From NCBI GenBank assembly GCA_949127975.1, contig CASBRB010000229.1:1-49435 (forward strand): DNA of 49,435 nt, written 5' to 3'. Positions within the stretch are counted from its first letter, which is position 1. Each line of letters opens with the position of its first letter. The stretch comes from Oscillatoriales cyanobacterium PMM_0019. GTDB lineage: Bacteria > Cyanobacteriota > Cyanobacteriia > Cyanobacteriales > CASBRB01. Both the position numbers and the translations under genes were made by a program. Of the stretch, positions 25,617 through 32,674 are shown piece by piece. Under the pieces are notes generated by a model, which worked only from the letters and a program-made list of their open reading frames with translations, made no database searches and was not told the DNA's origin.

Positions 25617-25799
25617 GTGGGCGGGGTGAGTAACGAAGCCAGTCTGAATGATGTACAACAGCCAATTACAGATGCGCCAGCGGAGGTACGTCAAATTATA
25701 GAGCGGGTGTTACAGGCGGAAAAGGATAAGCTGTATATGAAGAATCCCCGCCATATTAATGACGATATTTTGGCAATAGTGAAGGAAGCAGTACCATGA
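25617..25799 (+). CDS. small hypothetical protein coupled to the DndD-like ATPase
   Basis: A 60-residue protein: a disordered start (SNEASLNDVQQPITD), then the helix APAEVRQIIERVLQAEKDKLY and a short tail. It starts at GTG 25617 behind aagggg; a second GTG at 25626 is possible. Its stop overlaps the ATPase start by four bases (ATGA), so the two products are made together and may bind each other. No known family recognised. Confidence 0.72.
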   Translation: MGGVSNEASLNDVQQPITDAPAEVRQIIERVLQAEKDKLYMKNPRHINDDILAIVKEAVP

Positions 25800-27862
25800 A
25801 GCTTACTTCCATCAAACTATGTAACTTTCGCCAATTTTATGGCAAAACACCAGAAATTCTACTTGCTGCTGGGGAGTCGGGGAATACTACAGTATTTCAC
25901 GGCAACAACGGAGCGGGGAAGACGGGGTTGTTGAATGCCTTTACTTGGGTACTGTATGAAAAGTTTAGTGCAGCTTTTGCCCAATCAGAGCAATTGGTAA
26001 ATAAAAGAGCGATCGCAGAAGCTTTACCAGGAATGGCGGTAGAATGTTGGGTGGAAGTAACATGGGAGCACGACTGCAAAAGCTACCGAGCTAAACGCGA
26101 GTGCCGTGCCTATAAAGGCGAAACCATCGAGTCGGGCGAAAGTCGGTTGTATATGCAGATAGCAGGGGATGATGGGCGCTGGGCACTGCCGCGAGAGCAA
26201 CCTGAAGATATCATTGGGAGAATTTTGCCAGAGAGCCTGCATCAGTATTTCTTTTTTGATGGCGAGCGGATTGAGCAGATAGTACGCTCTGACAAGAAAG
26301 CTGAAATTGCCGAAGCTACCAAGAAGCTCCTAGGGGTAGAAATATTAAGTCGAGCTATCAGACATCTAGGGGAAGTAAAGAAAACCCTAGAGAAAGAGTT
26401 GGAAGCAATCGGGGATATTCAGACGAAGAAGCTTTTAACCAAGAAAGAGGCAGTAGAGCAGGAAACTGAGCGACTATTCCAGCGACAAGCTGAGATTGCC
26501 CAGGAGTTGTCACATCAACAGACGCTAAAAAAAGATATCAGTAACAGATTAAGTGAGCTTAGTCGTGCTAAAGAGTTGGAAGAAAGACGCCAACAGCTAG
26601 AAGCCCAGCAAGCATCAAACCGAGAAGCCCTGAAGAAAAGTAAAGTAACACTCAAAAGAGCGATCGCTACTCAAGCATACACGGTTTTACTCTGTGAAGC
26701 AACAACTCAGTTTAGAGGAATAGTAGATGATTTGAGGCAGAAAGGCGAATTACCTATAGGCATAGAGCGGCAGTTTGTCAATGACTTACTCACACAGCAC
26801 CGATGTATTTGTGGGGGAGAGCTAATAGAGGATACTCCAGCTTACGATAACGTCAGTAGTTGGCTGGATAAAGCAGGGATAGCAGTAGTCGAGGAAACAG
26901 CTATCCGCATGAGTGCTCAAGTTGACGAAATAAACAAGCAAGCCGAAGCCTTTTGGGGAGAGATTGACACAGAGCAAGTCAATATCAATCAGGTAAGGCA
27001 AGTAATATCTCAGATAGAGACGCAACTGGATAATATCAGAGAACAGTTAAGAAGAGATCCTAGCGAAGAAATAAGGAATTTGCAAAAGCGACTGGATGAG
27101 ATTGAAGCCAAAATCCGGGAGCTAACCCTAGAAGAAGGGGAAAACCAGCAGAAAATCGCCGACAGTAAAACCGAAGCCGAGAATTTAGGCAAGCAAATCG
27201 CCAAACATGAGATGAATGAGGCAAGGCAGGTACTAGCCCAGCGACGGATTGCCACCGCCCAGGATGCAGTTGAGCGGTTAACAGAAGTGCGCTCGCGCAT
27301 GGATAAACAATTTCGCTTGCAATTAGAAAAGCGAGTGCAAGAGATATTTAGTGAAATTTCATTTACTCCCTACATTCCCAAGCTCACCGAGAAATACGAA
27401 TTGACACTGGAAGAGAATACCGCAGGGCAACCCACGCAAGTACCTGCTTCTACGGGGGAAAACCAAATTCTCAGTTTATCCTTTATCGGCGGAATTATTG
27501 ACAGGGTACGGGAGTGGAGTGCCAAGGAAATGTTAATGGTGCCAGATACCAGCACCTTTCCCCTGGTGATGGATTCGCCATTTGGGAGTTTAGATGAAAT
27601 ATATCGACGCCAAATAGCCAAGATACTGCCCAGATTAGCGAATCAGTTAATTATTTTAGTCACTAAAACCCAGTGGCGGGGGGAAGTAGCCACAGAAATG
27701 GAAAATCATATAGGTAGGGAGTATGTCTTGACTTATTACTCTTCTAAGTTAGATTGCGAACAAGATGCTATAGAATTAAGTGGAATTCGCTATCCTTTGG
27801 TGAAACAAAGCCCGAATGAGTTTGAGTATACCGAGATTCTAGAGGTGAATTATGATTTCTAG
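25796..27862 (+). CDS. DndD/Rad50-like SMC-type ATPase
   Basis: A 688-residue ATPase of the Rad50/SbcC/DndD type. Walker A is HGNNGAGKT (GNNGAGKT 36-43) and FFFDGERIEQI near 150-160 matches a block seen in DndD proteins. Long coiled coils (about 190-320 and 360-520) surround a tip with H-R-C-I-C-G (C337 and C339), a zinc-hook-like turn. The signature motif is STGENQILSLSFI, Walker B VMDSPFGSLDE (D593, E601). DndD ATPases act with DndC and DndE in sulfur modification of DNA, but none of those genes are near. It could instead be a stand-alone defence ATPase. The start is fixed by the ATGA overlap with the preceding small gene. Confidence 0.8.
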   Translation: MKLTSIKLCNFRQFYGKTPEILLAAGESGNTTVFHGNNGAGKTGLLNAFTWVLYEKFSAAFAQSEQLVNKRAIAEALPGMAVECWVEVTWEHDCKSYRAKRECRAYKGETIESGESRLYMQIAGDDGRWALPREQPEDIIGRILPESLHQYFFFDGERIEQIVRSDKKAEIAEATKKLLGVEILSRAIRHLGEVKKTLEKELEAIGDIQTKKLLTKKEAVEQETERLFQRQAEIAQELSHQQTLKKDISNRLSELSRAKELEERRQQLEAQQASNREALKKSKVTLKRAIATQAYTVLLCEATTQFRGIVDDLRQKGELPIGIERQFVNDLLTQHRCICGGELIEDTPAYDNVSSWLDKAGIAVVEETAIRMSAQVDEINKQAEAFWGEIDTEQVNINQVRQVISQIETQLDNIREQLRRDPSEEIRNLQKRLDEIEAKIRELTLEEGENQQKIADSKTEAENLGKQIAKHEMNEARQVLAQRRIATAQDAVERLTEVRSRMDKQFRLQLEKRVQEIFSEISFTPYIPKLTEKYELTLEENTAGQPTQVPASTGENQILSLSFIGGIIDRVREWSAKEMLMVPDTSTFPLVMDSPFGSLDEIYRRQIAKILPRLANQLIILVTKTQWRGEVATEMENHIGREYVLTYYSSKLDCEQDAIELSGIRYPLVKQSPNEFEYTEILEVNYDF

Positions 27863-27873
27863 TTTATCTACAA

Positions 27874-28030
27874 CAGGACATACGCACTGCCCCTAAATAT
27901 AGGGTTAGTAGGGGCAATCCCCCTGTGGTTGCCCCTATATATAGCGGGTGGTAGGGGCAATCCCCCCGTGGTTGCCCCCTACATATAGCGGGTGGTAGGG
28001 GCAATCCCCCCGTGGTTGCCCCTATATATG
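27874..28030. repeat. tandem family A repeats at a degenerate MITE
   Basis: A left end caggacatacgcactgcc (one mismatch to the MITE end) is followed by three to four units of agcgggtggtaggggcaatc and cccccgtggttgccccta. It lies between the ATPase and the next gene; frames extended into it (from 27992) are translated repeat sequence. Confidence 0.8.
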
Positions 28031-28069
28031 CTAAAGTCCTCACTACGAACTATAACAAATATTAATTCA

Positions 28070-28537
28070 ATGGGTGCCAACAGAATCAAAATTGCTAAAG
28101 ATAAAGCTGACTTGGTGAAAGTCTTGACAGCATCAGATGACACCACTGGAGTTTTCCAGACTTATGTAGAGGTTATGGTGTTTGCGGCTGGATTAGGATC
28201 AAAGCGGAAAAAGCGGGTGCCATTAGCAGGAGTTTCTAAAGATTTAGAACCAATTCGACTAGAGTATTTTGAAAACCATAAATATGACTTGGTAATTAAT
28301 TTGCTAGCTGTTTCTGAAGTCAAAGAGCATAATATATTAGCTGATGATGAAAAACTGGAGGAGCAACGGATTAAAATATTTGAAGAATACGCCAATGCTG
28401 GATTAGAAATATTACAGCAAGAATTGCGGGGAGCAGTAGACTATTCTGAGCAAATTTTATTGCTTCTTAGTTCGGAAAGATTTCAGCAAGAGCAGTCAGA
28501 AGAGGAGTTTGATTTAAGCAAATTTCTCTCTAAATAA
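28070..28537 (+). CDS. DNA phosphorothioation-associated protein 4-like
   Basis: A 155-residue protein when started at ATG 28070 (MGANRIKIAKDKADLVKVLT); upstream codons are repeat-derived. The body, with FQTYVEVMVFAAGLGSKRKK, VPLAGV, IFEEYANAGLEILQQEL and DYSEQILLLL, resembles the small dnd-associated protein 4 family, whose genes usually sit with dnd loci. Its biochemical role is not known to me. Its presence downstream of a DndD-like ATPase is the main support for reading this cluster as phosphorothioation-related. The similarity is recalled, not computed. Confidence 0.6.
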   Translation: MGANRIKIAKDKADLVKVLTASDDTTGVFQTYVEVMVFAAGLGSKRKKRVPLAGVSKDLEPIRLEYFENHKYDLVINLLAVSEVKEHNILADDEKLEEQRIKIFEEYANAGLEILQQELRGAVDYSEQILLLLSSERFQQEQSEEEFDLSKFLSK

Positions 28538-28542
28538 GCGAT

Positions 28543-28571
28543 GGTGCGTTACGGCAAGAGCCTAACGCACC
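28543..28571 (+). terminator. inverted repeat after the associated-protein gene
   Basis: ggtgcgtta and taacgcacc (9-base arms, 11-base loop) just after the stop codon at 28537. No T-run follows, so the role as terminator is weak; the sequence is also a common cyanobacterial repeat. Confidence 0.4.
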
Positions 28572-28623
28572 CTACGCTTGTGGTACATTTGTAAAACATA
28601 GTGTGAAACAAAAAGAGAGATAG

Positions 28624-29286
28624 ATGACTAACGGTAAGTCGGAATCAATCGGGATACGGGTACCAGCCGAGTTGATGGCTGAATTGGAAAGTGTAGGCAA
28701 TGGTACAGCTTACTATCGGAAAGAACGGAAAAACCGAAGGAATACCAGGAATTATGATTTAACCCGCCTACTGCTGGATGCGATTCGTGCTGGGCTGTCG
28801 GTGATTAAGTCTGGGGAATATGTGCCAGTGTCAGAGGTTACTCTGAAACAAGAGTTAGACGATGTTAAACAAAAACTACAGGTATTGTTTAACAAGGTGT
28901 CTAACTTAGAGGATAAAGGTTTGTCTAACAATACGCCAGACGAAAAGGCAAATAAATGTCCGATCGCTAACCTAGAAGAGATTATACAAGAAAAGGATAG
29001 AGCGATCGAGGAACTAGAAACCATCAAAGCTTATACCAAGCAGCAGGAGGAGTTAGTTAACAAATATTATGACCAAATGAATTACTGGAAAACTAAAGCT
29101 GAAAAAAAGTGGGATGTCATCAATAACTATGAAATAGAGAAGCAAAAAACTGTTCAACTTCAAGCTCAAACAGAGACGCTGCGAGAACAACTGGCAGCGG
29201 CACAAGCAAAGGTAGCGCGGCTATCCTCATCACCACCTACACCAGTAATCATCGATACCTTGGCAATTTCTATATCAACACTGTAA
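28624..29286 (+). CDS. coiled-coil protein with N-terminal DNA-binding-like part
   Basis: A 220-residue protein. The first 65 residues (SESIGIRVPAELMAEL, then RNTRNYDLTRLLLDAIRAG) resemble a ribbon-helix-helix type DNA-binding start. Residues 75-205 are coiled coil with heptads (LKQELDDVKQKLQ, EEIIQEKDRAIEELETI, QAQTETLREQLAAAQAK). The gene closes the same-strand series that starts at 21846. It may be a regulator or a structural adaptor of the cluster, but no family is recognised with certainty. Confidence 0.6.
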   Translation: MTNGKSESIGIRVPAELMAELESVGNGTAYYRKERKNRRNTRNYDLTRLLLDAIRAGLSVIKSGEYVPVSEVTLKQELDDVKQKLQVLFNKVSNLEDKGLSNNTPDEKANKCPIANLEEIIQEKDRAIEELETIKAYTKQQEELVNKYYDQMNYWKTKAEKKWDVINNYEIEKQKTVQLQAQTETLREQLAAAQAKVARLSSSPPTPVIIDTLAISISTL

Positions 29287-29302
29287 GTCTTTGTAGTCTT
29301 TT

Positions 29303-29385
29303 GTAGGTTGGGTTGAGGAACGAAACCCAACATTACCACTGTGGGTTTATGTTGGGTAACGCTTACGCTCTACCCAACCTACAGC
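29303..29385. repeat. family B palindrome
   Basis: ttgtaggttgggttgaggaa ... ctacccaacctacagc: an extended inverted repeat around aacccaacattaccactgtg. The remaining gap to 29670 shows no gene or RNA that I recognise. Confidence 0.7.
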
Positions 29386-29670
29386 CGCTAGAATGGATAT
29401 CAGTACTGTAGCATACACCTTGGCAACTCTTAGATAATCCTGAAATATGATTCGAGGGATGTTTGGAGATAAGGGACAAATATATTTTGACATTGAGTTG
29501 AGTGATGAATCCGGTTTTAATACCATAGTAGTAGGTACACTAAGTCAAAAGTCGTAGTCAAAGTTCTCTAGTTAGTCATGGTTGAAATCAAGACATTTTT
29601 CAGATGTCAAGCTAATTTTAAAAATCTACTATGAGGATAGTTGAAATTACACACAACAGGAAACAACACC

Positions 29671-30126
29671 ATGCGTTTTATCTCTAAAAAAACTCTTTCT
29701 GCTCTTGCTGGATTGACCTTATTAGCAGGTGGAATTGCTGCTCCAGTTCTGGCTCAGACAACTAATACTCCTCAAAATAATGTCGAACAACACCATAAAC
29801 GGGGTGGAGATGATTGGGCTGCTAAGTTAAATTTAACAGACGCACAGAAAGCTCAGATTAAGTCAATCCGCCAAGCGGAACGAACTGAGACACAAAGCAT
29901 TTTCACAACCGAACAACAGGCTCAACTCGCTCAAGCAAAAGCTAATCATACCCGACCACAACTTAACCTCACGGATGCTCAAAAACAACAACTGCGTGCA
30001 ATTCACCAAAAGTATAAAGCTCAGTTTGAGGCACTGCTGACCCCAGAGCAACAGCAACAAATCCAACAGTTCAAGGCACAACACCAAAACCATCAGCATA
30101 ACGATGGGAATACTTCTAACCAATAA
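29671..30126 (+). CDS. Spy/CpxP-type periplasmic protein
   Basis: A 151-residue exported helical protein when started at ATG 29671 (MRFISKKTLSALAGL); TTG 29641 would add ten unlikely residues. The signal peptide ends near VLAQTT. Two LTxxQ-type motifs (LNLTDAQKAQI, LNLTDAQKQQL) and a LTPEQQQQI helix are the hallmark of the Spy/CpxP family, which binds unfolded periplasmic proteins or metals. The His/Gln-rich tail (HQNHQHNDG) may bind metal. It is monocistronic. Confidence 0.82.
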   Translation: MRFISKKTLSALAGLTLLAGGIAAPVLAQTTNTPQNNVEQHHKRGGDDWAAKLNLTDAQKAQIKSIRQAERTETQSIFTTEQQAQLAQAKANHTRPQLNLTDAQKQQLRAIHQKYKAQFEALLTPEQQQQIQQFKAQHQNHQHNDGNTSNQ

Positions 30127-30152
30127 TCGAGACTAGGCAGGTTTTCAGGGGA

Positions 30153-30214
30153 GCATATATAGCGGTTCCCAGGGGGATTGCCCCTACAAACCGCTATATT
30201 GTAGAGGCAGTGCT
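30153..30214. repeat. family A repeat
   Basis: tatatagcggttcccagg, gggattgcccctacaaaccg and ctatattgtagaggcagtgc form a full family A hairpin between convergent genes. Confidence 0.7.
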
Positions 30215-31130
30215 ACAGTGCTGAAACAGTTGCTTCAGAGAAGCCTAAAAGATTTTGTGTCTGTGCGGTAATGCCAAACAGCTTATCGGCATGGCAGAAG
30301 ATTTCCCAGCCACGAACTGACATAGAACCAATACCAACGAGCGCTAGGGGAACCGCTGCTACACCTAGGAGAAATGCGATGCTTGGGAACATCATGCAGA
30401 TTGCCATCAAAACGCCTGTCATGACAGCTCCAGCAATACCAGCAGTGGCGGTAGCAACGGTGACTCGTTGCACCAACTCTTGCTGGGTAATTTTACCTTC
30501 AACACATAACAGGGAGTTTTCTAAAAGTGAGAATACTAACTCAACCGCAGCAGCAACAACTGCGCCTTGGATAGCTGCCCCAACTACTTCTGAAACTGCT
30601 GCCTTGAAAGCTGCATCAGCCAAAACTTTCTTCGCGGCAGCTAGCTCTTTTGGAGTCATATCTGCACCACCGCGAGCGCGGTTAATCCAAAATTGTTCAA
30701 AAATACCGTTAGAGGCTTCGCTTCCACCCTCATTAACATAAGCTTTGATGTGACTCCAATCCTTATCTGAGCAGAATTTGCGGATTGCCTCCGGCCCTTG
30801 GGCGCGAATTTGAGCGGGAATAGTTTCAAATACTTTAGCCGCTTCCTGGAAATTACGCATCCCGTGACGTACCCCAGATCGAGCAAATTTTAGTTGCATC
30901 TGTAGTGACAAGTTATCAAAACAAATGTTGTGTGCCACCTGAAAAGCTTCTTGAGCCATGATAGTAGCAGAACTGGCAACTGAACAGGGCATCTCTTTGA
31001 CTATGCCAGTGACTTGAGTCACATTTTCCTGGATTTGGGAGATAGCCTGGTTGGTCAAATTTTGAGTGTTGGCAACAGCTTCAGTAACTTTAGCACCCAA
31101 AAAATCGATGGGGTTGATGTGGATTTCCAT
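30213..31130 (-). CDS. hypothetical membrane protein
   Basis: A 305-residue protein when started at ATG 31130 (MEIHINPIDFLGAKV); the frame extends upstream to 31268 but that part is repeat sequence. The N-terminal helix-rich part (TEAVANTQNLTNQAISQIQENV) is followed by a soluble segment with Cys residues (NICFDNL, KFCSDKDW) and several C-terminal hydrophobic segments (VVGAAIQGAVVAAAVELVFSLL, GIAGAVMTGVLMAICMMF and AFLLGVAAVPLALVGIG). No catalytic motif. It could be a membrane-active or pore-type effector, but nothing in the sequence proves this. Confidence 0.6.
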   Translation of the reverse strand: MEIHINPIDFLGAKVTEAVANTQNLTNQAISQIQENVTQVTGIVKEMPCSVASSATIMAQEAFQVAHNICFDNLSLQMQLKFARSGVRHGMRNFQEAAKVFETIPAQIRAQGPEAIRKFCSDKDWSHIKAYVNEGGSEASNGIFEQFWINRARGGADMTPKELAAAKKVLADAAFKAAVSEVVGAAIQGAVVAAAVELVFSLLENSLLCVEGKITQQELVQRVTVATATAGIAGAVMTGVLMAICMMFPSIAFLLGVAAVPLALVGIGSMSVRGWEIFCHADKLFGITAQTQNLLGFSEATVSAL

Positions 31131-31173
31131 CTCTGTGATTTTAATAATTACAAAACTTAGTATTATTATATAG

Positions 31174-31207
31174 CGTTGTAGGTTGGGTTGAGGAACGAAA
31201 CCCAACA
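31174..31207. repeat. family B palindrome
   Basis: gttgtaggttgggttgagga and acgaaacccaac form half of the family B unit, immediately upstream of the membrane protein start. Confidence 0.65.
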
Positions 31208-31249
31208 TTAAGGAGCGATCGGGAGTTAGAATTGGTAGTTGGAGGTTTA

Positions 31250-31347
31250 AACCCGCAACCACTACCACCAGGGCGTTATTTGTCGGCTAGCTAAACCTTT
31301 CAACCCGCAACCACTACCACCAGGGCGTTATTTGTCGGCTAGCTAAA
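31250..31347 (+). repeat. 46-base direct repeat with a peptide-coding look
   Basis: Two identical 46-base copies (31250-31295 and 31302-31347, period 52). In the plus-strand frame each reads NPQPLPPGRYLSAS and a stop; the first copy is preceded by an open ELELVVGGL. It looks like the C-terminal end of a short gene duplicated together with its stop. The rest of the gap is family B repeat sequence with no gene. Confidence 0.75.
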
Positions 31348-31451
31348 CTGCGCCATAAATACCAACAGGCTATCGAGGCTTACGGGGTATGCAGGATATC
31401 GATCGCTGGTGGGTCTACAACACTTAGTGTGATTTTTTACTAATCAATTGG

Positions 31452-31530
31452 CTTGTAGGTTGAGCAGCAGCGTTACCCAACGTTTAAAGCGAATAAGTTG
31501 GGTTTCGTTCCTCAACCCAACCTACAATCC
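31452..31530. repeat. family B palindrome
   Basis: ttgtaggttgagcagcagcg ... cgttcctcaacccaacctac, a long imperfect inverted repeat just beyond the stop of the exported protein gene at 31539. Confidence 0.7.
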
Positions 31531-31538
31531 TTGAACTA

Positions 31539-32513
31539 TTACTTAGAGTTAATAACTAAGGTAATCGAGGTTTTTGTACCGATTGTAACTGGTTTGCTTC
31601 TGCTAGGATTGCTCACCTCCATTTGGATATTTACTTGGGTGGATAAGTTGGAAATAATTGGCTCCAGCTTGTTTAACGACAGTTGCACTTGCCCCTGTCC
31701 CTGTAAATTTAATGATTTTAGATTTATGTTAGTTTTCGTCGGCATTTCTGGTAAAATCAATTTTTGGGATTTGGCGTCACCATTTATACTCACATTTAGG
31801 GTGGCAACACCATCTTTGAAATTTACCAACTGATAGGTAGTAGTCATGGGTAAATTAACGCCGTTAAAATTAACTGAGGTGGAATTACGCCACTGGGCTC
31901 CTATGCCAATCGCTTCTGCGGGTAGTGGTGCAGATACTTGATTCATGGAGTCTGATAGTTGATTAAAGATTTTTTTTGAGTTGGCGTCAAGTCCTGGGGG
32001 CAAAGAAAAATTAATTGTTATAGGCTTGCCTCGGTTATCGATGACGAAAAAGCTGCTAGTACCGACTAAGGCTTTGAGGCGCGATCGGATTGCCTCGATC
32101 GCTTTTGGTGACATACTATTATCAGGGATAACATCAGCGTTAGTATAAGTTACCTTAGCGTGAATATTCCCGTTAGCATCGACTTGAGTGACATTAGTCT
32201 CCATCGTGATAACACTTGCCGGAGTTTTGAAAGGGGGCATAGACTTGCCTGCTACAGACATGGCAAAATCCATATTCAAAGTCATGGTTGTCGTTTCCTT
32301 AGCATTAACACTTGGTTGGAAACGCAGTTGCTGCCTAGGTTTAGCCCCAGCATTGAGCAATTCTAAATGGGATTGTATAATCGGGGTAGTTCGAGGGGAG
32401 CTATTGACTTGTTGCTTGTCAGTTGTCAGGATTTGGGCGCTAACGGGTGCATTTAGAGGTTTTGCACCCCATCCGACGGTGAAAAATATCAACAAAGCTA
32501 ATGTTTTTTTCAT
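31539..32513 (-). CDS. exported protein of unknown function (DUF6263-like)
   Basis: A 324-residue protein with a signal peptide (about 1-27, ending near VSAQI). The mature part is a beta-rich fold with three similar-looking segments (RQQLRFQP...TLNMDFAMSV, NIHAKVTYTNADVIPD, GVNLPMTTTYQLVNFKDGVATL), as in DUF6263-type periplasmic proteins. No active-site motif or lipobox is recognised. It is divergent from the lanthipeptide synthetase gene with about 160 bases between them, so the two could share a regulatory region. Confidence 0.65.
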   Translation of the reverse strand: MKKTLALLIFFTVGWGAKPLNAPVSAQILTTDKQQVNSSPRTTPIIQSHLELLNAGAKPRQQLRFQPSVNAKETTTMTLNMDFAMSVAGKSMPPFKTPASVITMETNVTQVDANGNIHAKVTYTNADVIPDNSMSPKAIEAIRSRLKALVGTSSFFVIDNRGKPITINFSLPPGLDANSKKIFNQLSDSMNQVSAPLPAEAIGIGAQWRNSTSVNFNGVNLPMTTTYQLVNFKDGVATLNVSINGDAKSQKLILPEMPTKTNINLKSLNLQGQGQVQLSLNKLEPIISNLSTQVNIQMEVSNPSRSKPVTIGTKTSITLVINSK

Positions 32514-32551
32514 TTTTGAGAAAAACCATACTGGCTAGCCGAATAGCAGAA

Positions 32552-32597
32552 TGGGCATATGTAGGGGCAATCCCCAAGTGGGTTGCCCCTGCCAACT
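32552..32597. repeat. family A hairpin in the divergent promoter region
   Basis: gggcatatgtaggggcaatc and gttgcccctgcc fold into a hairpin about 80 bases before the synthetase start. It may have displaced or supplied promoter elements of that gene. Confidence 0.65.
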
Positions 32598-32674
32598 AAC
32601 ATCGCGAAATAACCCTTAATATAGATATTAGCTCATATTCACGAATAAACCGAGTTTTCACGGCAACTTTTTTT

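Noticed and set aside
27992-28069. Longer start of the PT-associated-protein gene
   Set aside because: The extra 26 residues are coded by the family A repeat; ATG 28070 begins the conserved part.
30271-30741. Plus-strand 156-codon frame opposite the membrane protein
   Set aside because: An antisense shadow with Ala/Thr/Pro bias; the minus-strand frame has coherent hydrophobic helices.
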